Origin: Gonium pectorale
Taxonomy: Eukaryota > Chlorophyta > Chlorophyceae > Chlamydomonadales > Volvocaceae
Length of the DNA: 31,649 nucleotides
Direction of reading: 5' to 3'
Assembly: GCA_001584585.1 (NCBI GenBank)
Contig: LSYV01000017.1
Location: forward strand, 1,058,412 to 1,090,060
This document shows positions 1 to 12,000 of this stretch, one piece after another (positions within the stretch are counted from its first letter, which is position 1; each line of letters begins with the position of its first letter). The translations under genes and the position numbers were made by a program. Below the pieces are notes generated by a model, which saw only the letters and a list, made by a program, of their open reading frames with translations, made no database searches and had not been told where the DNA came from.

Positions 1-5
1 CTCAC

Positions 6-3000
6 CTTCAGCGCCTCATTGGTCTCCTTCCCCGTCTCAATGAGGTAGGCTGCACGCTCCGCATTCTGCATTCGCGGAGGCAAGGCGGACCCATGAGGAT
101 GGAGTGGCGTGCGTGGACGACCGTCGGAGAACCTCAGATCGATGCGCACACAGCACATCCGCGTCGACCAAAGAGAAAGAGAGGGGATACCGCTCCGACC
201 CAATCATACCCACATCCCCAAGAGAGGAAGAGGAGGCCCGCCCGAGGGAGGACTGGTCTGCCACGCTTCCCAGCACCTATCCCGTCCTTAACAGTGAGCA
301 CACCTCCCGACGGTCCCATGCCCGGTGCACCCCAGCCCACCTAGGCGGGGCGGGGGGTCTCACCCTCTTTGCCAGCTGGCTGCTGTCGTACAGCCCGGGC
401 CAGTCCACGTCCAACCGGTCCAGCACCGTGGCCATGGAGCCGCCCGTCACCTCCAGCATCCACGTGGCTGGGGGCGGAGGGGGCGGGGGTGGGCGGGTTC
501 GGGGCCAGGGAGGCGGCCAAAGGGAGGCTTGCTACTCTGGAAATGCGGTACAACCGGGGCACCACAGGCCGTACAGTACGGATGCCCTCCCGCATTCCTT
601 CCAGGAGGCGCGGTGCCGCGGCAGCAGCCCACCGGGCGGTCCCCTTCCCATTTTCGTCTGCATCCAGCCTAAATGAACGAACGCCGCGCAAGCCTTTATT
701 CCTTTTAGGCTCCCCTGCGCGCCCCAGCTCCTTACCCGGGTTGAACCCCTGCGGCAGCTGCGGCGTGCCGGGCACTGCGCTGAAGTAGGCAATGAGGTCG
801 TCCGAGTTGCGACCCACGGGTCCGAAGTAGGTGGTGCGGCCGCCCCGCTGGATGAGCAGCAGCTGGTCGAAGGCCTCGAAGATCTCGATGGACGGCTGGT
901 GGATGGTCACCATCACGGTGCGCCCGTTGCGGGCCACGTTGCGGACGGCGCGCATCACGATGCTGGCAGCGCGAGCGTCCAGGCCTGGCAGAGGGGCCAG
1001 GGGGGGGGGGCGCGGCAGGGGGGGACGGGGCGCAGGGCAGGAGGGACGGGGGGCGCAGGCACGGGAAGGTAAGGGGGTGTGGGCGGGCAGAGAGCAGGAG
1101 GGCGGGGCGGGGCGGGCGGGGCGGCAGGTTGATGCATAGCGTACGTAGGGAGGAGGGGAAGGTATTGCGAGGGCGTTGGTCGTCACGTCCTTGACGACCC
1201 ATGCCGGGTTCCGCCGCTTCAAGCCCTGCACCGGGCATCCCCACCGGCGCTAGGAGAGCCAAGGTCGCGCGGCGCGGACACGCGGCACTCTGCTCGGGCG
1301 GTACCCTCCGTCGTGCACTATTTCAGGGGTCAGCCTCATTCGGCGACAGGCATCACGGGGAGTGTGCCCGCCCCCCGCCGGGTCTCCCCCCTGTCGTGCG
1401 CCGCCTCACCGCTGGTCGGCTCGTCCAGGAAGATGCACGAGGGGTTGGCCACCAGCTCCACGGCGATGGTCAGCCGCTTGCGCGCCTCCGTGCTCAGCCC
1501 GCTGACGCCCGGGGAGCCCACCAGGGCGCCCATCTGCGGGAGCAGGTCCACGATCTCCAGCACCTCCTCCACGTACGACTTAACCTGCGGACCGGGGGGA
1601 GGGGTAATGTGGGTGCTTGGGAGGATGGGGGGGGAGTAAATGGGCTGTGCAAGAATGCGGGACACAGCGGCAAGGCAACCGCGGCGCATAACTGGGCATG
1701 CCACCCCCCGCCCTTGCCCAGGCCTTCTCTCGCGTCTATCAGGTTCGGACATCCCACTGTGCGACCCCCGTCAATCAATCCCCCCAGTTGCGAGGCTACC
1801 CCGCCCCGGACCGCTAGAATTTCCACGCCCATCCCACATGGTGTCCCTCCCTCGCCTGCTGGTCGCTGAAGCTGGGCGGCAGGCGCAGGCGCGCGGAGAA
1901 CTGCAGCGCCTCCACCACTGTCTGGGCGGGCGTGTGGATGTCGAACTGCTCCACGTAGCTGCGGAGGGGCAAGGGCGGGGGCAAGGGGAGGGCGCGTGAG
2001 GTGGAGGCCGAACGCGGATGTGGGGATGAGGACGCCTGTTCTCCCGACGCCATTACCAGAACCCGCATGCAATGCGCTCGTTCGCTCCTTGCCCAAGTCT
2101 TTGCCTCCCCCATCGCGCGAAATAACACGTTCCGCCTCTTGGCATTCCTCCTTGCCCTCCCTTGCTGCGCCCCCCTGCCCCCGCCACCCACCCACCCACC
2201 CACCCACCCACCCACCCACCCACCCCATGACCCGGCTCCACGCCCGCGGGTCCGCCGCATGTCCGTTGACGGTGATGGTCCCCCCGATGGTGCCGATGGT
2301 CTTGCGGCCGGCGATCACGTCCATCAGGGTGGTCTTGCCTGGCCGGAGGGTGGAAAGAGCGGCAGGGGGGAGATGATGGCAGTGGAGGCGGGGGGTGGGA
2401 TGGCACGGGCGAGCGTGACACCGAACAGACGAGACGGTTGGGAATGCGCGGGTATGAGGAGCGAGGGTGAGAGAGGGAGAGGCAACACCCCTCCCTCTCC
2501 CACGAGGTCCTATGGACATTTGCGCGAGTGCGTTTCGGACTGGATTAGAAAATTACAGGGAAATGCGCTCCGCAACAGTAAAGATCCAATGATGTGCAAT
2601 CAGCGGCCTGTGCCCCTCCCCCTTGCACGCCGTCCCCCGCCCAAGTGCGCCTTGCCCATCACCCATTTATCCTCCCATCCCCCCCCTCAGTGCCCTCACC
2701 CGCTCCCGACCCGCCCATGAGCGCCAGCAGCACCCCCGGCTCGTTGAAGCCAGTGATGCCACTCAGCAGCTGCAGCCGCTCCTGGGTGGGCGGCGGCCCA
2801 CCGGCGCGGGCGGCCGGGGCGGGGGCTGCGGCGGGCTTGGCTGCCTCCACGTCCTTGCTGCCGCCCGCATGCGCATCGATGGCGGCCTGTGTGTGATTCA
2901 GCGCGGGGAGCAAGCGGGTGCCGGTAGGTTTGGCAAGTTGGGAGCCCGTAAGGAACACCTCCAGAGGCCATGCGAAGGGGTCCTTGTCCACGTAGACACT

Positions 3001-6000
3001 GCTGTCAACGGAACCAGCAGATGGGGCGGCTGAGGCAGCAGCCCGCTGCCCGTGACGAACGGTGCACACAACACAGACACCTTTAAGACCCCAGGCGATG
3101 AGACTGGGCCCGCATTCATGATGGCGGGGGGCGTAAGGGCTGAGCGTCACTGGCGCCATGCGCACCATGGTAAGGTCAACGACCAACGGGCAGCCCGCAA
3201 AAGAAATGACCAGTTCCTCGGGGCTGATCGTCCCGTAGTCCTACCTGGTTCGCCTCGGCCTGGACCTTGGCGGCCTTCTTTGCTGCGGCGCGCGAGTAGG
3301 CGGGGTTGGGCACCCAGTACCTGAGGTAGGGCGGTGGTGAGGGGGCCGGGCGCTGGGCGGGGCGGGCAGGTGTGGTGCGGGTTCCCACCCCTTCGGGGCC
3401 CTCACCCCGGCTGGGCCACCTGCGTGGGAGTCCCTGTCCTGCGCCCCCGCATGCAGCACTACGCAACAGTCCCCGGGCCTGCCACCGCCACCACCCGTTG
3501 AGGCGCACCCACTTGAGGTCCTGGAAGACCAGCGTGATGGGTGTGAAGGGCAGCGACGAGGAGATGTCGATAAAGTCCTGTTCGGGGGAGGGCAGGGGAA
3601 GGGCCAGGGGCATGGGAGGGCAAAGGGTTGCAACCCAAGCAACAATCGGGTGAGACTGCAGGAAAGGCCGCGCAATGCGCCGTGCCGGGAGTCGCCAGGG
3701 CGCATTCGTTTACCCGCGCTTCTCCGTGCAGCCGCTGTGTGCACCAGCACAGTGCATCCGCCCACGCATCCGCTCAGGTACCGGACCGCCCGCCGCCTGA
3801 CACGTGCCGACACGCCCCCAAACTGCGGCCCCAGCCCCATCGCCCGTCACCCTGCGCCCCGCCCCGACGTGCCGTGCTCCCGCGCTCCCCTCCCTCCCAC
3901 CCTGCCCACAACGCATCCGCCCACGGACCCCACCTGCAGCGCCGCCGCCGAGGGCGATATGACGAGCCCCTTGCCGTGGCTGGTGCGCTCCACGTCGACG
4001 CCGGGGGCCGAGATGCGCGAGCCAGCGGGCCGCACCGCCACGACCAGTTCTTCCTTCTACGGTTAGGTTTGTGGGGCGGCGGTTCGGTTTGGTTACAGGG
4101 TGCTGGTTGGGACGTACTCGTGGGGACGGTGACCGGGTCATTGTTTGGGGCAGTTTGGGGTTGGTACTTCAGGTGGTGGCTTGGCGGCAGGGGAGAGGCG
4201 GGGAAGACAAAATGCGGCGCGTATTGCATGGGCGCTGATCTTAAGACAAGGACACCCAACGCCAAACGGTGTAACGATATGCACGGCGGGTCCAACGGAT
4301 GCTGTCGCGAGGCCCGAGGAGGGGCCAAGACAGTCGCAGCCATTGAACGGGAGACGGGCGGAGTCGGGTAAAGTCAAGGCAGCCACGCCGGCGCCCGGGG
4401 CCAACCACTTGCACACCTTTTTGCTCGACGTGTCGGCGCCCTTGACCTCGCTCTGTTGCCGCTCGGCTATTCGGGCCCTGCGCTCCTGCGCCCGTTCGCG
4501 CGCCCGCTTGAGCTCCTCGGGGTCAGGTAGCTGCAGGAGGGCCGGTTGAGGGCGGTTGAGGTTGGTTAAGGGGCGGTTGGGGCAGATGGCTGTTGCTGAG
4601 GGTCGCCGCCGCGATGTCCGCTAGCGCGCGACGCATGTCGCACCGCCACTGCAGGGAGCCGTGCGCCCACCTGCGCCGCCGGCACCTCGGGCTGCTGCAC
4701 GTGCAGACTGATGATGGCCCCCAGCGTGAACAGCAGGAAGAAGCCCTGCATGAAGCCCACGCCGATCCAGATCCACTTGCGCTCTGTGCGGGGGTTGATG
4801 GGGATGAGCTGGTGGGCAGTTTGCGGGTTGGATCCAGGATGCATGGACGGCTTCTTCCAGCGTAAGAGACACCCGGGCGGTGAAGCGCTTGTGCACAAGG
4901 CACGGGATCCATCCGAGAACCATGTCTGCCGCGCCCCGGCCGCGCGGTCGCAGGCTCCTCCCCCTTCCAGCTGGGGGGATATTATCTTGGGCCAACACCA
5001 GATGATACGTCACCTCACAGCTCCCCAGCCCCTCGCCAAGCCACCGTGTATCGTGTGTTTGCAACGCACCTCGTACAATCCCGCACCACGCTCACCACCC
5101 TGATGCCGACACGCGGCGGGTGTAAGCCCGCCCCCGCCCCAACCCCCCAACTCTCTGGAAGAGAAAGGCCCAGCTCACACAGCTTCACCGGTACCCCCAC
5201 TGCACGCACCATATGCGTCGACCCAGGCGACCCACGGGTCAATAAGCCGTCCACAACCGCAGCACGCACCCGTGTAGAAGTCGAACGACTGCAGCGCCGC
5301 GTCGCCCAGGCTCAGCCCCGGCGGCATGCCGGGCGGCGCGGGCACGTTCTGCCACTTGGGAGACACCATCTCGTTGACCACCAGGCACCTGGGGGAGCCC
5401 AGGCAAGGCATGTGGCTGGCGAAACCCAAGACGACACACAACTGGATACAAAACATGCACAGAGCCCAGGGCTCTCTCTGATGCGCTTGGAACCGAAGCC
5501 ACGGAACCGCGAGCAAGCTCGCGTAGGCCGGTACACCTGAAGCGGCATCCAGATCCAGAGTCCACCACCACTATCAAAGCACCCGGTCGCGTCCCTTCAT
5601 CCCGCCAACGCCTCCTACTGAGGCAGCCCTTCTCGGCAGCTGGGCCCTTGCTTGAGCAGGCAGCCCCGGCGCCCACCTGAGCGCATACGCGAATGGGCTG
5701 ATCCAGTACGCCCAGATGGCCCACGGCGGGATGGAGTAGTGCAGAATGGCGAAGCCCGACGTGAGCGTCAGGACGACGAACGACACGCCCGCCGCCGCGT
5801 TGGCGATGACCATGGTGGGGCACACGCAGCCTGCGGAACGGCGGCGGCAAGCATGCAGGAGAGGGCGAGGAGCACGCACGGGATGGCGGTCACGGGAGGC
5901 GGGGCAGCGGCTCAGCCAGAGAAGGGCGTGCGGTGGTGCTCATGTGCACGTGCGAGCGAGCGAGCGACGCGATGTTCGGCAAACGGGCAAATAACCTGTT

Positions 6001-9000
6001 TCAGCATGCGTTAGTGATGCCCCGGCTGGTGGTGGGTTGACACGTAGCTCGCCGCGGTCATAGACACGGGCACGCTTGGGGGCTTGGGGCTTCGGGAGGA
6101 GCTTGGCAGCGCGTGTGTTACCCCGTACACGTACAGCGGCTGAGTGCTGGAGCTTGGGGGGGGGGGTATAAAACGGCACGAATGCAGCAAACGCCAGACC
6201 ATGGCACACAAGCACGGGCACAGCGGACATTGGCCGGTAGTGGGCGGGCGCCTGTTTGTACGCCAAAGTGTGCTCCGCGCTTGCGCACAAGGCGGGCCGC
6301 CGCGGCCTGGCCGCCGCTGATCGGCGTGCCTTTACGTACGCCAGCCGCACACGCCGCCCGCTCCCTCACCGCCCGCCCGTACCGGCATTCCTGGCATGGA
6401 CCCACCAAGGAATCTAAACAGGGACGCGGTGGACATGGAGGCTGAAACCATCACCACAAAGAACGTGAAGAAGTAGCCGGGCTGCCTAGGGGGGGGGGAT
6501 GGGGCAGGTAGGGCAGCAAGATATGTCAGCAGGTGGGTGAATACGAGCGCAGCGTGAAGATGGAACGAGACACACAACGCAAATGCGCTTACATGTAGAA
6601 GCCGACCATGAAGTAGATGATGAGGGAGAAGACCGCTGCTTCTATAGCGGAGATGGGCAGCTGCGGGGCGAGGCGGGGCCGGGAGGTGCGAGGGAAGGCG
6701 AGGGGGTCAGCCCAAACTCCGCCGACCCGAGCCCTTCCTGTCGCTGCCACGGAGCCCTCGCGCACGCAAGCGCGACGAGCAAGTCTCCCGGCATACATGC
6801 AGCACAGCCCGGGATGCCCGGTCACCCAGCTGGGAGCTACGGGCGAAGCGAAGGGGAGGCAGCCATCCCCACCGCAGGCTACGGCACTGTGGGGCGGGAG
6901 GTGGCGGCACGATGCACAGTGCACAGCGACACACTGTGGCTGCACGATCCACGGATGGCGAGTCCCGAAACACGCTGTGCGGTGTTCGCTCGTCACTGCT
7001 CGGCAGGCGCCGAACGCACAGCCATGGAGCGGGAGAGGTCGCGCATGCGTTGCAATGCACTGCACGGCACCGGCGACGGTTCCCCACCGCTGCTTGACTT
7101 GGGACGCCCGCACAGTCCCAATTGCGTCGACGGGCATGGGCGCACGCCGCCCGCGCCCGGCTGCCAACGCATTCGCAGCACGCACCGAACCCAACGCCAT
7201 GTACCCGTCCCCCCCCCCACACACATACACACATACACACATACACACATTACACACACCTGAGTGGTCGCCAGCGCGATGCCCTGCGCGTAGGCCGGGT
7301 AGAAGGCGGCCGAGCGGTGCTTGTACCAAACCCTGCGCACGGCATAAAACAAGCAAACATCTAAGATAGCAGCATCACGTCCAATTGACGCGCCCATGTG
7401 AGGGCACCCGGACACCCTGCCCGTTCCGCCCTCGCTGCGCTCCCCTTGCGGCCCCACGTTATAAGTACCAGGGCCGGAGGTGATGAATTCCTTTCCATCG
7501 CAGGATTTTCTCAGCCCACTGCCGGTGCAAGTCCCTTTACCTAGCCGATGGCCTTGATGGGCACTATTGGGTTATCGTCTATACGGCCGGTCTCCGTACA
7601 TGTCGCCGGATCAACCCCGCCTGGGAAGAAATCCCGGTGCATGAAACACATTGCACTACCCCAGTAGTACTACTCCCTGCCGCCACCCATATTCCTTACA
7701 CACAAGACGCCATCCTGCCCCGCCTTTCTGCTCTCACTTTTTGAGCTCCATGGTGAGGGGGATCTGCAGGAAGCCGGCAAAGCTCATGAACAGCATGGCC
7801 ATGAAGGCGGCCCCGAAGATGGTCCGCGAGGCATTCATGGACACCCCCTGGTCGTAGAACAGGCTGCCCGTGATGAGGCCCAGGATGATGGTCTGAATAG
7901 TCGGCGGGCACGGCAGGCGGGTTTGGAGTCAGCAGTCAGGTCCACATCGAGGAGGTGAAAACAGACAGGCACAACGGCGACGTGCTCATAATGCGTGGTG
8001 CCGATGTGTGGAAGGGGTGTGCAGCGGAGGGGCCGGTTGGTGTGTGGGGTTGGGCCACACGCAACCACACACCCGACCCGACCCGATCGGGCCCCAAGCC
8101 CCGCCCCGCCGCAACCACGCCGCCCCTTCACGATGGCTAGACCATTGAGAGGCCGCGGTGCTCGTCCACTCACGCACGCACACACACCCTCCGGACGCCG
8201 AGCCGCCCAACCCGCCCAACCCGGTGGCACCTGCACGATGCGCCCCTTGATCAAGACCTTGTCCCGCGCGGCGAGGGTCGTCTGCCTCCGCGTCACGGCC
8301 GCGATGGCCTCCCAGGGGCTGAGCGCGTAGTACTCATGTCGCGGCACCAGCGGCGGAGCCAGGCCGCCGGGCGGCGGCGCGGCGGCGCTCTCGCGCAGCT
8401 CGCCAGCCATCTTGACGCCTGCCGTGCGGGTGGGTAGGTTGTTGCCGGATGGCCGTTTTGTGCAATACCGTACTTACCAGAGAAGCCACGGGAGTGACCA
8501 CCGTCTTGTGTTCCTGGTCCACCCTCACCTCCCTCCCTCCCACGCCAACCCCTGTACTTGGCCCTCTTCGTCCTTCGCCCCTCGTGCAACATCCCCCTGC
8601 CCTCCGCAGCTGCCGGCCCCAGCAAAGCCCGCCCCCACCGTGAGTGCTTTTGGTCCAGAACGCCTCCTCCATCTCCTCCAGACTGACCAATAGCGACCTG
8701 CGGGTCGGCAGCCGACAACGCAACGACACCTGGGGAACCTCACATACAAGAACCTGGTTCAGTTCGCAGGTGCCCAAGACCGCATCGCGGATATTGCCCT
8801 TCTGACACGTGGCCGGACGGCGGCAAGGGACACGGTAGTCAATCACCCGAAGCCGGACTCATCACTTTCGTGGTGAGGGCAGGCGGTTGCGCGTGTGGCC
8901 CCGCGCCTATAGCCTCACTTGGGCCGAATGCGCACGGCCTCGGCTCCGCCGCTCGCGGTGCTGGCGTTAGCTGCCGCCAGCGCCGCCGCCGCTTCGGGCG

Positions 9001-12000
9001 AGGGCAGGCTGGGCAGCAGCGCGTTGGAGTCGGAGGGCAGCGCGGAGGCGGCGCGGCTGGCGGAGAAGGGATCCACGCCGGGAGGGGGCAGGTTGAACTT
9101 GGACCGCAGCTCGGCCCCTGCGCGCACAGCAGCGGCGTGTCGGAACCGCGGCTCCGTAAATAATTGCGGTCCAGAATCGCGGTATGTTTCTCCGCACCCC
9201 CGAGGCCCACGGCGGCCCCGAAAGCCCTCCCGGCACCAACCTCGTATCCTAGCCTTCCAGGTTTTACCACGAGCCACACAGCGCGTAACCACGTAGTCAC
9301 GTCGCATGCCTGCCGGTGACTCGAAAGGGACCATTGTCTACCCCACCCTACCGCTCTCCTCTTAGCCGCCCACGCCCCTCCCAGGCGCGCCCGCACATTC
9401 AGGACCTCCCGTTGCCCTGCCAGCACATGGGCAGGGGCCGAGGACATGCCCGTCGCCCTGCTTACTCCCCATCCTCCCTACATCCACCTGCCCTTCCACG
9501 CCCAGCACCCTGCCCGTCGCCCCGGCTGCCCCTCGTCCCTCACCCGCAAACTCGCGCTGCCCCGCCGGCGTGGTGATCTCCAGCAGGAACGACGGCACGT
9601 CCTTGCGGTCGGGGCAGTCCAGGCCCACGGAGCGGAAGTGAGGGACCACGTCGGGGACGGGGCCGTGGTACAGGACGCGGCTGCGGGCGGTAACAGGAAT
9701 GGGGCCGCCGGCGGATCAAGACGAGGACGGCAATGGGCGCGCTGGCAGGGTTAGGCGTATCAGGGGCGAGGCGCGAGGGACGGGGTACGGGTGAACGTTC
9801 GGACGTGAGAGATGCCGGACTTCGCCAAGGCAGTGGGCTGTGAGGAAGATGCACGTTTCGCCCGCGAAGCACACAATGATATGGACTTGCAGCGCAGAAG
9901 GCTCACCCCTCGGCCATGAGTATGACGTCGTCGAACAGGCCGAACACCTCGGGCGGCGGCTGCAGCAGCGACACCAGCATGGTCAGCTGCAGCGCGCGGG
10001 ACGCCTGGCTCAGCCAACGGACCACCGTGAACAGCGTGGCGGAGTCCTGGGGGCAGGAAGAGCGACGGGGGAAAGAGCGGCGGCAGAGACCGGGATTAAG
10101 GAGTAAAGAGGTTGGGGAAGGGCCGGGGCCCGGGGGAGCAGGTGCTAGTGCTGGTCCCTCGTTCCCTGCTGCCAGACCGATCCGTCACATCCCATCCCTT
10201 CGCACATCCCCCCTCGTTAAATCTCCCCAAGCAGCCACAACCCACCCGGCCAGGCTGCTTGCACGCTTGTTTACCTTTGCTCACGATTTGCTCTGATGCA
10301 ACGTTCTGAGGATGCCATGCTCCATGCCCCAATCGCAACCCACCCCACCAGCCCGGTGCACATCGCAGGGCTGCCAAATCGCACCGCCCCGATGACGCCC
10401 CTTCGCCAACTTTCCTCGCACGCCCCTTTCAATTCCACGCCGACCTCTCTGTCCCTCCTCCCGTCCGCCCACCCACCAGGCCGGTGGACATCTCGTCCAA
10501 CACGACGACGTTGCAGGGGCCGACCTGAGTGGGGTGTGGGGCGTGCACAGGGCGCGGCGAGGAGGGGCTAATGGGGCAGCTGGGGCACGCCGCAGGCCCA
10601 CAAGGCGAGGCCGCGGACAGCAGCGCACAGCAATGCATCGTGAGCGCTGTCAGGTGCGGGTAACTCTGGGCGGTGCCTACCGCCTAGCACACCAGCTGCT
10701 TGAAGTTGAACCATGAAACTGAATGTTCGGAGGCCGTCTTTGCGTCACTTCTGTGTACAGCCTCCCCGCTACCCGCCAAACCAAACCCAACCCACCAGCA
10801 TCTCTGCGCTTGTGAGGCGCTTGCGCTCTCCACCGCTGATGCCTCTCATGAGCGCGTCCCCCACCAGCGTGTCAGCGCAGTGGCTCAGCCCCAGCAGCGA
10901 CATCACGATGTCCACGCGGACGCGGGTGCCCCACGCCTGCCGCAGCAGCGACTCAAACTCGTCCTCGGGGGCCTGGTCCGGGTGGATGGGGGGTGGCAAG
11001 GGGCACTTCAGGAGATGCGTGCTACGCACGGCAAGGCCTGGCAATTAGGCAGGTCAAGGGCTTGGACGTTTGGGGGAATGACAGGGTGCAACGCATGGGC
11101 CCAAATCGAAGTGTTGGTTTAGGTTGGTTTAGGCAAACGGAGTCAAACAGGAGCCTGCGCCTTGAGCCGGGTGCATGCATCCAGCGGCTCGTTGTAGGGC
11201 CTAGCTGTGCGCGCAGGCCCTTACTCACCGCCTGTTGCAGCAAGTGCTTCTCTTGGCGGGGGCTGAGAAGGGCCTTGAGGAAGCCGCCGTTGCTGTTGTC
11301 GTTTTGACTGTTACCGTTGCCGGTGGACGAGCCGGCGGTCGTTGAAAGCTGGCTGCTGTAGGTACTGTGGACGTTGTTGTAAGTGTGGTCGCCGTTGTTA
11401 CCGTTGTGGCCGTTGGCGTCGGCGGTGGCGCGGGAGATGAGCCGTTGCGCCGCCAGCGCAGCAGGAACGTCGAAACGCGCTCCGTGCGGACCCGTCTGAA
11501 GCACAGGACACGTGCACACGCCGCACAATCCTGGAACCGGGAGCTGCCCATGACTGGTACCAGGCACCCAAAACTGGTGTTACAGGAGCCCGTCCGGGGC
11601 AGCGACAGGAGCCGCAGGTGCGCTCGGGACCGTTGCAGTGCACAATGAGACGCAACCGACCCCTAGGCCCACGGCCCCGGCTCCCCCACCTGGCAGGCGT
11701 GGGCGAAGTCCAGAGTCTCCCGCACCGTCAGGTTGGGATCGTGGTTGTCGAACTACGACGGGGCCAGAACGACAAGGCGGTCGGCTATAGGGGCCCGCCA
11801 ATGACATGCAGGCGAGGCAGCAAAAGGCAGAGACGTTGCCTGCGCGTTGCAGCGCCTGCTGGTCGTTGCGACGTGCTAGTCCTTGCAACGTGCTTAGCTG
11901 GACAAGACGGGGCGCCACTTCCCAGCTCCGTTTGAGGGCATGGCTTTTCTCCCCAGGCCCCGCCACAATGGGTATCCTGTTCACGCCGTCCCTCAGGTCC

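Noticed and set aside
341..1231. 296-codon open frame on the minus strand taken as one continuous exon
   Set aside because: It holds real exon 29 (736-984), but both flanks are intron. Reading through gives Pro/Ala-rich nonsense at the 5' side and breaks the conserved join to the TWMLEV exon.
2887..3244. Reading intron 24 of the transporter as coding (contains [15 protein letters not shown])
   Set aside because: The frame is open only to about 3186 and matches nothing in PDR proteins. A clean acceptor at 2887-2888 restores phase. An alternative acceptor inside it cannot be fully excluded.
7450..7680. AT-richer block in transporter intron 14 as an inserted mobile element
   Set aside because: No terminal repeats, target-site duplication or coding remnants could be recognised.
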